Assembly (NCBI RefSeq): GCF_013155295.1
Contig: NZ_JABJXT010000002.1
Location: 159,228-223,227, forward strand
Origin: Pseudogemmobacter hezensis
GTDB taxonomy: Bacteria; Pseudomonadota; Alphaproteobacteria; Rhodobacterales; Rhodobacteraceae
DNA: 64,000 nucleotides
Direction: 5' to 3'
Part shown: in pieces, positions 1 to 8,400 of the stretch
How the letters are laid out: every line of letters starts with the position of its first letter
Position numbering within the stretch: position 1 is the first letter of the stretch
Position numbers and translations under genes: made by a program
The notes under the pieces: generated by a model
Seen by the model: only the letters and a program-made list of their open reading frames with translations
Databases searched by the model: none
Told to the model about the DNA's origin: nothing

Positions 1-177
1 GAGATCCGGCACAGTTTCACCCATTTCGATCTGGTGCTGCGCGTCATGGTTGCCTCAGCCAGCACAAACCCGACACGCGGCGAAATCATTCCGGATGACC
101 TGTTCCGCCCGGATGCCCTGCCGACGGTGTTCCGCAAAGCCTTCGATCTGGGCGCGGCCCATCTGATGCAGCCCTGA
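1..177 (+). CDS. mutY: A/G-specific adenine glycosylase MutY, C-terminal end (partial)
   Basis: The first 58 codons at the window edge are open in frame 1 and end in TGA at 175-177. The stretch RHSFTHFDLVLRVMVAS matches the C-terminal NUDIX-like 8-oxoG recognition domain of MutY, which carries a conserved H-T/S-F-(T/S)-H-F motif. MutY removes adenine mispaired with 8-oxoguanine in the GO repair pathway; a MutT-type gene of the same pathway lies at 34.0 kb. The helix-hairpin-helix, catalytic and Fe-S parts are upstream of the window, so identity rests on this motif alone. Confidence 0.7.
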   Translation, partial: EIRHSFTHFDLVLRVMVASASTNPTRGEIIPDDLFRPDALPTVFRKAFDLGAAHLMQP

Positions 178-259
178 TGCGCCCCGCCCCCTTGCGATTT
201 CGTCGCGTTGATCCTGGTTGCGGCTGCGGTTAATCTTGCGCCCATACCGGAGGATTTTA

Positions 260-1417
260 ATGGCTCAGATCTCACGCGATACCCTGGCCAGCCCCTCGCA
301 AGCCCTGCCCTTCTGGCTTTCCCTCGGCACTTTGCCCGTCGCTTTGGCGGGTCTGGCCTGGGGCGGGTTCTGGACCCTCGCCCTGCCCGCCTATTGCTGG
401 ATCCTCTTTCCGATGCTCGACGCCGCACTCGGGCTGAACAAGGACAATGCCGACCCCCAGACCCCCGACACCGCGCTTGGGCTTTATACCCTGCTGACGC
501 TGATCTGGTTCCCGATCCAGTTCGCCGTGCTTTGCGCCACCCTCTGGTATCTGCCGCAAAGCCAGATGAGCGGCTGGGAAAAGGCCGGCATGGTCTTTGG
601 CATGGGGGTGATGTCGGGCACCATCGGGCTGAACTACGCGCATGAACTCTTGCACCAGAAGCCAAAGATCGAGCGCCTCGCGGGCGATCTCTTGCTGGCC
701 TCGGTGCTGCATTCGCATTTCCGGTCCGAGCATATGCGCGTCCACCACCTTTACGTCGGCACCCCCCGCGACACCGTTACTGCCCGCTATAATGAAGGCT
801 TTCACCGCTTTTTTCCCCGCGTGCTGATCGGCCAGCGCCGTTCGGCCTTTGCGGCGGAAAAGACCATGCTGACGCGCAAAAACCTGCCCTGGTGGCACAA
901 AAGCAACCCCTTCTGGCGCTATTGGGCGCTGCAGAGTGCCTTCCTTGCCCTTGCGCTGCTGCTGGGCGGCTGGCAGGGGCTGGTGATCTTCCTGGCCCAG
1001 GCCCTGATCGCGCAATGGCAGCTGGAACTGGTGAATTATGTCGAGCATTACGGCCTGACCCGCCGCCACCTGGGCGAGGGCAAATACGAACACGCCCTGC
1101 CCCGCCATTCCTGGAATGCCGCGCATCGGGCGACGAACTGGCTGCTGATCAATCTGCAGCGCCATTCCGATCATCATTACAAGCCGGACCGTCGCTTCCC
1201 CCTCTTGCAGAACTACGAAGAGGATGAGGCCCCGCAGCTGCCCTATGGCTATCCGGTGATGACCAGCCTTGCGATGATCCCGCCCCTTTGGAAACGCGCG
1301 ATGAACCCCCGTGTGCGGGCCTGGCGCAGGCAATTCTACCCCGACATCACCGATTGGAAGCCCTATAACAAAGCCAAAAACCCGATGCCAAAGGGCGCAC
1401 CGCCACAACGGCCGTGA
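260..1417 (+). CDS. alkB: Alkane 1-monooxygenase (AlkB-type membrane di-iron hydroxylase)
   Basis: 385 residues. The ATG at 260 has a clear GGAGG ribosome binding site 5-6 bases upstream, so it is preferred to an in-frame ATG at 218. The eight-histidine signature of integral-membrane fatty-acid desaturases/hydroxylases is present: HELLH at 128-132, EHMRVHH with H158, H162 and H163, NYVEHYG near 262, and LQRHSDHH with H302, H305 and H306. The last block is the form typical of AlkB rather than desaturases. Hydrophobic segments lie near residues 20-60, 80-110 and 220-250. AlkB hydroxylates terminal carbons of n-alkanes using electrons from rubredoxin. No rubredoxin or rubredoxin reductase gene is adjacent, so the electron donor is encoded elsewhere. 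It follows mutY by 82 bp and converges on the 1499-2428 gene. Confidence 0.9.
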   Translation: MAQISRDTLASPSQALPFWLSLGTLPVALAGLAWGGFWTLALPAYCWILFPMLDAALGLNKDNADPQTPDTALGLYTLLTLIWFPIQFAVLCATLWYLPQSQMSGWEKAGMVFGMGVMSGTIGLNYAHELLHQKPKIERLAGDLLLASVLHSHFRSEHMRVHHLYVGTPRDTVTARYNEGFHRFFPRVLIGQRRSAFAAEKTMLTRKNLPWWHKSNPFWRYWALQSAFLALALLLGGWQGLVIFLAQALIAQWQLELVNYVEHYGLTRRHLGEGKYEHALPRHSWNAAHRATNWLLINLQRHSDHHYKPDRRFPLLQNYEEDEAPQLPYGYPVMTSLAMIPPLWKRAMNPRVRAWRRQFYPDITDWKPYNKAKNPMPKGAPPQRP

Positions 1418-1498
1418 TGGGCTTTCGCAAAGGTTGGCAAGCGGGCTGGCAAACGGTCTGGCTGCTATGCGCTTGCCAGGGCACCTGCCGGGGCGCCC

Positions 1499-2428
1499 CT
1501 ACTGCGGGCCTGCGCCGGTAATCAGGGTGTAATCCGCGCCGCCCAGGCCTGAACTGGTGTCTGGGCCGGAGTCTGAACTGGTGTCCTGGCTGGTGATGCT
1601 GACCACCAGGGGGGCCGCTGCGGCCGCCGGGATGGCGCAATAAAGGAAGATCCCAGCCCCGGTTTCACGGCAAAGATCGATGCCGCTGGCATCGCGGACC
1701 GCAATCTCCAGCGCGGCCCCACCATGACCCAGAACCGCCACGCCCTCCCCGCTTTTTCCCGCAAGCTGCCAGTGATCAACCTGGTCCGCCGCCAGATGCG
1801 CCCCATAGGCCGCGACTGTGCCCTGAGCCGCAGCTGCGCCAGCCTGCGCCTGAGCCTGAGCCTGAGCCTGCGCGGCGACGATCAGCTCGCCGAGGTAGTC
1901 ATCCTGCCCGGCAAGAGCCAAAGCCCGTGCAAACATCGCGCCCGCATCGGGGAACTGCCCGGCCTCGGCCGGGGAAAGCGGCGGAGGCATCGGATCAGGG
2001 GCCGCCAGAACTGGCATTCCGGGATCGGCCAGACTGTCCGGCCCCGTCGTCAGGGCCTCTGTTTCCTCATCGGCGGGCGCAGAGGGGGTGGCGGAAATTT
2101 TCGCCTCGCTGCGCGGCGTTAATGCCTGCCCCTGATCAACCCGCACCGATGCGGCCAGCCGCGCCGCCGCCAGCACCGTCAGCGCATCGCCATAGGCCTG
2201 CCCCTGGACGAAAAGCTGCTGGGACAGGGCCAGCCGCGCCACCGCATCACCTGCGGCGGCCTCGTTCCGGGGCGCACCACCCTGCAGATCCTGCTGCGCC
2301 TGCGCCGCGCCCGGGATCGCCAGCATCCCCGGCCAGACAGCCATCATCAGCGCCGCTTTGCCCGCGAGGGCCACAGACCGGGGCTTTGATCTGTAGCTGG
2401 TTTTGCGCATCATCCCTGCACCCGCCAT
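1499..2428 (-). CDS. Exported hypothetical protein, paralogue of the upstream gene
   Basis: About 309 residues from an ATG one base past the stop of the upstream gene (2430-3143), so the pair is probably translationally coupled. ATGs at 2413 and 2410 are also possible starts. An N-terminal signal peptide ends around A-Q-A-Q. The middle is Ala/Pro/Gln-rich, with an Ala-Gln dipeptide run encoded by 6-bp repeats near 1842-1873. The N-terminal block (LALSQQLFVQGQAYGDAL, then AAARLAAS) and a C-terminal block with two cysteines around a W/G-rich region align with the upstream protein. The pair therefore looks like a diverged tandem duplication. No known domain or catalytic motif is recognised; periplasmic location is inferred from the signal peptide. 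Confidence 0.65.
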   Translation of the reverse strand: MAGAGMMRKTSYRSKPRSVALAGKAALMMAVWPGMLAIPGAAQAQQDLQGGAPRNEAAAGDAVARLALSQQLFVQGQAYGDALTVLAAARLAASVRVDQGQALTPRSEAKISATPSAPADEETEALTTGPDSLADPGMPVLAAPDPMPPPLSPAEAGQFPDAGAMFARALALAGQDDYLGELIVAAQAQAQAQAQAGAAAAQGTVAAYGAHLAADQVDHWQLAGKSGEGVAVLGHGGAALEIAVRDASGIDLCRETGAGIFLYCAIPAAAAAPLVVSITSQDTSSDSGPDTSSGLGGADYTLITGAGPQ

Positions 2429-2429
2429 G

Positions 2430-3143
2430 TCAGTTGACGACCAGCATATAATCACCGGCGACCGCCGAAGGATTGGCAATCACCACCCGGTAAAAGACAT
2501 TTTCCGCCGGGGTAAAGCTGCAAATCACATCCGAGACCGGGCGCAGCGGGCACATGACCCCGCCTGAAAGGTCTTCAACCATCCACCACAGCTGAGACGG
2601 TGCGGCGGCATCGGCCGCTTCCCCGCTGTCCTCACCACTGTCTCCCGCGAAAACGCCGATCCCTGCGGGGCTTTGCCCGGCAAAGGGAATGGACCAGCCG
2701 TCGCGTCTTTTTGGGGGCAAGGTGCCTCTGGCCAAACTGACACTGCCGCGCAGGGCAGGCGGCGGCAGCTCTGACAGCAGATCACTGAGCGCCTCATCCT
2801 CTTCGGCCATCAAAAGCGCGCCCGATATAGCCGCGCCAGAGAACAGCAGATCGGGCGAAACCGGCGCTGATCCCGGCAGATCAGCCGGCAGATCAGCGGG
2901 CGGCGAGAAGGCGCCACTGTCTTTTTGCCACAGCGCCCCCGCCCCCTCACGCAGCCGAATGCCCTCTGCCAGCCGGGCCGCAACCGCCATGCCAAGCGCA
3001 TCACCCTCTTGCGCGGCCTGGGCATATAGCCGCAGCGCCAGCGACAGCGTGCTGACAGGCCCGGGCGGGCGGGCCTCTTGCGCGGCGACAGGCACAGCCA
3101 GCACAGCAGCAATCAGCGAAAGGAAAATGGCAGGGCGCAACAT
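2430..3143 (-). CDS. Exported hypothetical protein, first of a tandem paralogous pair
   Basis: 237 residues if started at the ATG at 3143, which places a standard Sec signal peptide (MLRPAIFLSLIAAVLAVPVAAQ) at the N terminus. The longer open frame to 3290 gives a non-signal-like leader and was rejected. The mature part has a repeat-like N-terminal helix (LSLALRLYAQAAQEGDALGM, AARLAEGIRLREG), an acidic Ser/Pro-rich middle, and a C-terminal domain with WSIPFAGQSPAGIGVFAG, two cysteines and a final YMLVVN. The fold is unknown to me. It is divergent from rpoN, with about 208 bp between the starts, and its downstream neighbour is a paralogue. Confidence 0.65.
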   Translation of the reverse strand: MLRPAIFLSLIAAVLAVPVAAQEARPPGPVSTLSLALRLYAQAAQEGDALGMAVAARLAEGIRLREGAGALWQKDSGAFSPPADLPADLPGSAPVSPDLLFSGAAISGALLMAEEDEALSDLLSELPPPALRGSVSLARGTLPPKRRDGWSIPFAGQSPAGIGVFAGDSGEDSGEAADAAAPSQLWWMVEDLSGGVMCPLRPVSDVICSFTPAENVFYRVVIANPSAVAGDYMLVVN

Positions 3144-3351
3144 CGGGAACCGGACTGTCTCAGCTGCACCAATTCTGGCCCAAAGCGCCGCCAGAGAGAA
3201 GGCGCAAAGCGGCAGGTCCGGCGAAATCGACCGGCGCCCCCTGGCACGTATCACCGGATCCATTGCGAGCCGCATTCTGCGCCCGACCATATAGCGCAGA
3301 ACGACGCGAAAACCCGTTGCGTTGCAGGACGGCCCCCGGCACTTTCACCCC

Positions 3352-4701
3352 ATGAGGACCCGCACCCGGATCACCATCGCGCAAACGCAGCGCCTGTCAC
3401 TGAACCTGTCGCTTGCGACGGCGATCTCGGTGCTGAAGTCGGATGCCGAAGAGATCACCGCCTGGCTGGAAGAGCAGGCCGCCGCCAACCCACATCTGGT
3501 GGTGACGCGCCCGCAGGCGCATCCTGCCAGCTGGCTGCCGCGCTGGCAGGATGCTCTGTCACGGCAAGGCGGCGCGGCGGATGCGGTGGCGCAGACCGCC
3601 GCCCCCGGCCCCGGCCTGATCGCCCATGTCTCGGGGGCGGTGGCGGGTCTGGGGCTGGCAATCGCCGATCGTCCGCTGGCCGATGCGCTGATCGACGCGC
3701 TCGAACCCAGTGGCTGGCTGGCCCGCCCGCCCGCTGCAATCGCCCGCAGCCTGGGCGTCACCCCCGCCCGGCTGGAGCAGGTGCTGCAACGCCTGCAACA
3801 GATCGGCCCTGCGGGGCTTTTCGCCCGCGACCTGGCCGAATGCCTGCGTCTGCAGGCCATCGAGGCCGAAGAGCTGGACCCGGTCATGACGCAGGTACTG
3901 GACCATCTGGCCTTGGTCGCGCAGGGCGATCTGGCGGCGCTGGCCGCCAAAGCGGGCTGCAGCACCGAGGACATCGCCCTGCGAATCCGCCGCCTGCGCA
4001 GCTATGACCCCAAGCCCGGCAGCCAGTTCCTGCCCGGCGCCGCCCCCATAGCCGAGCCTGATCTGGTGCTGACGGTTACGCCCGAGGGGGCCAGCCTCAG
4101 CCTGAACCGCTCTTGCCTGCCCTCGGTGATGCTTTCGCCGCAGGGCGCGGGCGACGCGGCAGCGCCTGGCCGCAAAGAGGCCCGCCAGGTGATCCGCCTG
4201 CTGGAAAGCCGCAACACAACCCTTTTGCGCGTCGGCAAAGAAATTCTGCGCCGTCAGCACCAGGTGGTAAACCAGGGCGCGGGCATGCTGGCCCCGATGA
4301 CAATGGCCGAGGTCGCCGCCGGGCTGGGCCTGCATCAAAGCACCGTCAGCCGGGTCGTCCAGGGCACCTCTGTCGCGGCCCCGAACGGGACGTTCTGGCT
4401 AAGGGCAATGTTTTCCCAAGCGGTGCGACCGGGCGGCCCGGCGGGCGCGGCGCTGCGCGATGCGATGGCGCAGATGATCGCCGCCGAAGATCCGGCCAGC
4501 CCCCTGGATGATGAGGCCCTGTCGCGGGCGCTGACGGGGGCCGGTGCCCCCCTTGCCCGCAGAACGGTCGCCAAATATCGCCAGGAGCTGGGCATCCCCA
4601 CCGCCGCGCAGCGAAGGCGGGCGGCCAAACTGGCGAAATCCATGCGGAAAATGGCGAAAACGGTCGCTGCTGGGGATGACCCCGGCCCCGCCCTACAGTA
4701 G
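3352..4701 (+). CDS. rpoN: RNA polymerase sigma-54 factor RpoN
   Basis: 449 residues. Region I at residues 1-45 has the Gln/Leu pattern TIAQTQRLSLNLSLATAI that contacts activators. The core-binding region spans about 70-250. The DNA-binding region includes the helix-turn-helix TMAEVAAGLGLHQSTVSRVV near 323-342. The RpoN box is RRTVAKYRQELGI near the C terminus, a near-perfect match to ARRTVAKYRxxL. The ATG at 3352 is chosen because it begins immediately before the conserved region I; a TTG at 3322 is possible and neither has a strong Shine-Dalgarno. The spacer between regions I and III is short, as in alphaproteobacterial RpoN. It is not in the lptB-hpf-ptsN neighbourhood, which lies intact at 57-61 kb. 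A sigma-54 activator gene is at 29.65 kb. Confidence 0.93.
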   Translation: MRTRTRITIAQTQRLSLNLSLATAISVLKSDAEEITAWLEEQAAANPHLVVTRPQAHPASWLPRWQDALSRQGGAADAVAQTAAPGPGLIAHVSGAVAGLGLAIADRPLADALIDALEPSGWLARPPAAIARSLGVTPARLEQVLQRLQQIGPAGLFARDLAECLRLQAIEAEELDPVMTQVLDHLALVAQGDLAALAAKAGCSTEDIALRIRRLRSYDPKPGSQFLPGAAPIAEPDLVLTVTPEGASLSLNRSCLPSVMLSPQGAGDAAAPGRKEARQVIRLLESRNTTLLRVGKEILRRQHQVVNQGAGMLAPMTMAEVAAGLGLHQSTVSRVVQGTSVAAPNGTFWLRAMFSQAVRPGGPAGAALRDAMAQMIAAEDPASPLDDEALSRALTGAGAPLARRTVAKYRQELGIPTAAQRRRAAKLAKSMRKMAKTVAAGDDPGPALQ

Positions 4702-4735
4702 CACCGGATCGGCAATAAGCAGCAAAGGGCGGGTC

Positions 4736-6748
4736 ATGGCCTATTTCCTGGGCGTCGATACCGGCGGCACCTATACCGATGCCGTCATCCTGGATGAGGC
4801 AGAGAACCGCATTCTCGGCACCGCCAAGTCTTTGACAACGCGCCATGATCTGGCCCTTGGCATCGGCGGCGCCGTTGACCGGGCGCTGGCCGCATCAGGG
4901 ATCGCGGCCGATCAGATCGCGCTGGTCTCGCTTTCAACGACGCTTGCCACCAATGCGCTGGTCGAGGGCCAGGGCGGGCGCGTCGCCCTGATCTCAATGG
5001 GATTTGACGAGGATGACCTGACCCGCGCCGGCCTTGCGGACGCGCTGAAGGGCGACCCGGTGATCCGCATCGCGGGCGGCCATAACCATGCCGGGATCGA
5101 GGCCGAAAAGCCCGATCTGACGCGGCTTGAGGCCGAGGTTCGGGCGCTTGGGCCGCATGTGATGGGCTTTGCCGTCGCCGCCCGTTTCGCCACCCGCAAC
5201 CCCGCGCATGAGCTGGCGGCCCGAGACCTGATCCGCAGCGTGACCGGGCGGCCCGTGACCTGCTCGCATGAGCTGTCGGCGCAGCTGAACGGGCCGAAAC
5301 GGGCGCTGACGGCGGTGCTGAATGCCCGGCTGATCGGGATGATCGACCGCCTCGTCGCCGCCTGCGAGCGTCATCTGCAGCAAATCGGCATCAATGCGCC
5401 CCTGATGGTGGTGCGCGGTGACGGGGCGCTGATCTCGGCCGCTGTCGTGCGCGAACGCCCGATTGAGACGGTTCTTTCCGGCCCCGCCGCCTCGATCGTG
5501 GGGGCCCGCTGGCTGACCGGGGCTCAGGATGCGCTGGTCTCGGATATCGGCGGCACCACCACCGATGTCGCCCTGCTGCGCGGCGGCCTGCCCGAGATCG
5601 ACCCCGAAGGGGCCCGCGTCGGCGGCTTTCGCACCATGGTCGAGGCGGTGGCCATGCGCACAACCGGGCTCGGCGGCGATTCAGAGGTTCATCTCTTGCA
5701 AGAGGGCATGGGCGGTCGGCTGCACCTGGGCCCGCGCCGTCTGCTGCCGATCTCGCTGCTGGCAATGACCACCCCCGCCATGGTGCATGAGGCGCTTGAT
5801 CGCTGGCTGTCCGGCCCGGCCCCTGGCGAATATGACGGGCGCTTTGTCGTGCCAATGCAAGGCGTTACACAAACCGGTGGCCTTGGCCCGCGCGATCTGG
5901 CGGTGCTAGAGCGGATCAATGCGCCGATGCCGGTCGCCAAAGCCCGGACTTCCAGGCTGGAGGCAGCGGCGCTGGATCGGCTGGTTGCCAGGGGGCTGGT
6001 GATGCTGTCCGGCGTGACGCCCTCGGATGCCAGCCATGTTGCAGGCAGCCTGAGCGACTGGGACAAATCGGCCGCCGAAAAGGCGCTGCAGCTGATGGCG
6101 ATGCGCAAAACCGCCGCGGGCGAGCGCTTTGCCACGGATGCCGCCGCTATGGCCCGCATGATCATCGACCAGGTGACGGCGCAGACCGTCGCCTGCCTGC
6201 TTGAGGCCGCGCTGGCCGAGGATCCGCGTTTTCAGGGAACCGACGTGACCGCGCTGGCGCGCCATCCGCTGCTGGTGGCGGGGCTGGATCAATACCAGGG
6301 CATTATGGCGTTTTCCACGCAGCTGGCGCTGCCGGTGATCGGCCTCGGCGCCTCGGCGCCCTCTTACTATGGGGCGGTCGGGCAGCGGCTGGGCTGTCAG
6401 ATGATCCTGCCCGAACATGCGGGCGTCGCCAATGCGATTGGCGCGGTGGCGGGGCAGATCAGCCAGCGTGTTTCCGGGCTGGTTACCTCACCGGCCCAGG
6501 GGCGGTTTGTCGCACATTTCGCATCGGGACCAAAGGCTTATGGCGATCGTGATGCCGCCCTTGATGCGATGGAGGCCGCCCTGCGCGAAGAGGCCATCCG
6601 CCGCGCCAGCGCCAGCGGAGCAGACGACCTGCGCGTCGAGTCCAGCCGCGACATCAAAGAGGCAGGGATCGAGGGGCAGATCATTTTCGTTGAGGCCACG
6701 GTCACCGTCACAGCCTCGGGCCGTCCCCGCGTCGCCCATATCCGTTAG
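4736..6748 (+). CDS. Hydantoinase/oxoprolinase family protein (HyuA-like)
   Basis: 670 residues from the ATG at 4736 (upstream AAAGGGCGGG). The N terminus has the ASKHA-type nucleotide-binding signature GVDTGGTYTDAVI. Further family motifs are SLSTTLATNALVEG near 63-76 and SDIGGTTTDVALLRGG near 266-281. The architecture is Hydant_A_N followed by Hydantoinase_A, as in HyuA, the ATP-dependent N-methylhydantoinase beta subunit and the N-terminal half of 5-oxoprolinase. These enzymes hydrolyse 5-membered lactams or imides with ATP, or carboxylate ketones. No HyuB/AcxB partner is adjacent, so the substrate cannot be named. It starts 34 bp after rpoN on the same strand and could be co-transcribed. 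A tRNA follows 90 bp downstream. Confidence 0.85.
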   Translation: MAYFLGVDTGGTYTDAVILDEAENRILGTAKSLTTRHDLALGIGGAVDRALAASGIAADQIALVSLSTTLATNALVEGQGGRVALISMGFDEDDLTRAGLADALKGDPVIRIAGGHNHAGIEAEKPDLTRLEAEVRALGPHVMGFAVAARFATRNPAHELAARDLIRSVTGRPVTCSHELSAQLNGPKRALTAVLNARLIGMIDRLVAACERHLQQIGINAPLMVVRGDGALISAAVVRERPIETVLSGPAASIVGARWLTGAQDALVSDIGGTTTDVALLRGGLPEIDPEGARVGGFRTMVEAVAMRTTGLGGDSEVHLLQEGMGGRLHLGPRRLLPISLLAMTTPAMVHEALDRWLSGPAPGEYDGRFVVPMQGVTQTGGLGPRDLAVLERINAPMPVAKARTSRLEAAALDRLVARGLVMLSGVTPSDASHVAGSLSDWDKSAAEKALQLMAMRKTAAGERFATDAAAMARMIIDQVTAQTVACLLEAALAEDPRFQGTDVTALARHPLLVAGLDQYQGIMAFSTQLALPVIGLGASAPSYYGAVGQRLGCQMILPEHAGVANAIGAVAGQISQRVSGLVTSPAQGRFVAHFASGPKAYGDRDAALDAMEAALREEAIRRASASGADDLRVESSRDIKEAGIEGQIIFVEATVTVTASGRPRVAHIR

Positions 6749-6838
6749 GTATGTGGCGACCTGGGGCTGAAAACTGCACGCCCGCCTGCGCATTCCCCCT
6801 TGACGCCCCCGCCCGGCCCGCATATCCCCCCGCCCAGT

Positions 6839-6915
6839 GGCTAGGTAGCTCAGCTGGTTAGAGCGTGCGACTCATAATCGCAAGGTCGAGGGTTCGAGTC
6901 CCTCCCTCGCCACCA
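6839..6915 (+). tRNA. tRNA with CAU anticodon (elongator Met most likely, Ile2 possible)
   Basis: 77 nt with CCA encoded at 6913-6915. The D arm is TAGCTCAGCTGGTTAGAGC. The anticodon stem TGCGA/TCGCA encloses the loop CTCATAA (anticodon CAT). The T arm is GAGGG-TTCGAGT-CCCTC. The acceptor stem GGCTAGG pairs with CCTCGCC except for a T4-C69 mismatch. T4 and A5 resemble the E. coli elongator tRNA-Met acceptor (GGCTACG). The anticodon stem core GCGA/TCGC resembles E. coli tRNA-Ile2, the substrate of TilS (encoded at 21.5 kb). I therefore leave the identity partly open. Confidence 0.9.
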
Positions 6916-7022
6916 TTTAATCCAATGAGATAAATGATCTTTTGATTTCAGATAATTGCTTCGTTTCAGCTGCCCCTCTCGGCGAGCATTCTAACTAGAG
7001 CAGGCTGAAATGTGCAGGGCCT

Positions 7023-7895
7023 CTATCGAGAAGTGTAAGAGGCCGAGCTTTTCCTGACGTCCGCCTTGATTCCCTCACGTGCCAGAAGTGCCTTAATAAC
7101 GCGCTCCGGTGTTTTGTTTGTCGGACCCAGCCTAACGCTACGTTTGGCCGCAGCGGGAAAGGGCATTTTTACAAGAGGCGAAATCACACCACCGGCTTCG
7201 CGGAAGTCCATTTTTTCCAGCTGCGACAGATAGCCCACCAAGAGCAATCGCCACTCTTTTTCTTCAACAAATGCGGGATTTTTGAACGCGAACAACTTGC
7301 GGACGGCACAGAGTTTCGCGTCCCGAGCTGACTTGGTGTTGTCGATTGACATACTGCCAAAACCGCCGAACACGCTGTAATCCAAAAAATCTGCGAAGAA
7401 GGGCTCGTGCAACGAGCGAAACAGGTCGTCCCGACGATCATGCGCTTCCCTGCCATAAATAACATTCGTGAGTTCGGGCGCTTGCTCCCCTTCCTTGGGT
7501 ATCGCAGCCTCAAGCTCAGAACGATCAAAAGCAATCGCGAACCCAGCCCCATCTGCCGCGTAGCCTCGCCACTGGCTGAGTTGATCCCCGGCTTCCGAGA
7601 AACAAGCACCTAGAGCAACCGTTTCCCGCAACACCATATCGACGGCATGCCACGCGCCGCTGCGCTGGACCCGCTTTCCCTCGTTTGAAGTGTCAAAAGC
7701 ATCCAGCCAACGCTGGAGTATCCACTTCCCCTCCGCCGTGTCATTGGATTGCGTGAGAGAGATCAGCCAAAGCTGCTTGTGCTTAACGATCGACAGGAAA
7801 GTGGAAGGCGAGCAATAGTGGAAAATTCGTTCAATGGAGCGGTCTTCCGACACTCTAACTCTCCGGATCAAATGATTAGCGGTATCGTAGGCCAT
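7023..7895 (-). CDS. DUF2971 family protein in a small accessory island
   Basis: 290 residues from the ATG at 7895. The start is uncertain because no good ribosome binding site is seen and the frame stays open into the adjacent IS remnant. Family hallmarks are FHYCSPSTFLSIVKHKQLWL near 25-44, NDTAEG near 50, ACFSEAGDQLSQWRGYAADG near 94-113 with GFAIAF following, and EEKEWRLL near 225. This matches the DUF2971 (PF11185) pattern, whose biochemical role is not established. Codon third positions are less GC-rich than those of neighbouring genes, and the gene lies between a tRNA and a decayed IS3 element, which suggests horizontal acquisition. DUF2971 genes are often found in mobile and defence-type islands, but nothing else here supports a defence role. 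Confidence 0.7.
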   Translation of the reverse strand: MAYDTANHLIRRVRVSEDRSIERIFHYCSPSTFLSIVKHKQLWLISLTQSNDTAEGKWILQRWLDAFDTSNEGKRVQRSGAWHAVDMVLRETVALGACFSEAGDQLSQWRGYAADGAGFAIAFDRSELEAAIPKEGEQAPELTNVIYGREAHDRRDDLFRSLHEPFFADFLDYSVFGGFGSMSIDNTKSARDAKLCAVRKLFAFKNPAFVEEKEWRLLLVGYLSQLEKMDFREAGGVISPLVKMPFPAAAKRSVRLGPTNKTPERVIKALLAREGIKADVRKSSASYTSR

Positions 7896-7944
7896 GCGCC
7901 CGAAGCGGGGAAGCGGTGCGATGCGCCTAGAATTTGACGAAAAA

Positions 7945-8400
7945 TCTGAGACCCTGGCATTGACCTGCGATGCTCCGAAGGTCTCCGCCAGACGGCCTGA
8001 GCAGGGCCTGTAGGACGACATCTGTCGTCCGACGGCTTTGCATCGACTAGCCGGCCACTCGCCGGGGATACAGATCGATGGCCACCGCGAGACAGGCAAA
8101 GCCCTCCTGCGTCCGGATGCAGGTGATATCGCTCACCCAGACCTTATCGGGGGCTTCGACATCGAACTGCCGGTAGAGGCCTCGCCGGTTCAATTGAACC
8201 GGTGGCGCTCACCGGCTCGATATCGACCACGATCGATGGCTTGCCGTCATAGCTGCCGGGTCGGCGTTTATAGCCAATCTGTGCCCTGAGCTGCGCGACA
8301 GCATCACGCGTGAAGGCGTCAGGGAAATTGCCCGTGCCCATCATGGCCTCCTTGCCTCAAAGTCAGCGAAGAAGGCGTCCACGAAACAGGGGGCTATTCA
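7945..8400 (-). mobile_element. Decayed IS3-family insertion sequence remnant
   Basis: Reading the minus strand from 8400: the sequence begins TGAATAGCCCCCTG, like an IS3-family terminal repeat. It then has an AAGGAGG site and an ATG at 8344 opening OrfA-like residues NFPDAFTRDAVAQL. These are joined directly to OrfB-like residues IGYKRRPGSYDGKPSIVV, so most of orfA and the start of orfB are deleted. After a frameshift the DDE transposase core continues as FDVEAPDKVWVSDIT then IRTQEGFACLAVAIDL. A stop codon (TAG at 8047-8049) replaces the Trp of the usual VVGW. The frame continues as SMQSRRTTDVVLQALL, shifts again, and fades near 7945. No right-end inverted repeat or target duplication was found. 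The element is non-functional. Confidence 0.85.

Noticed and set aside
6839-6915. Integration (att) site at the tRNA 3' end
   Set aside because: No integrase gene and no second copy of the tRNA 3' sequence found within the following 2 kb.
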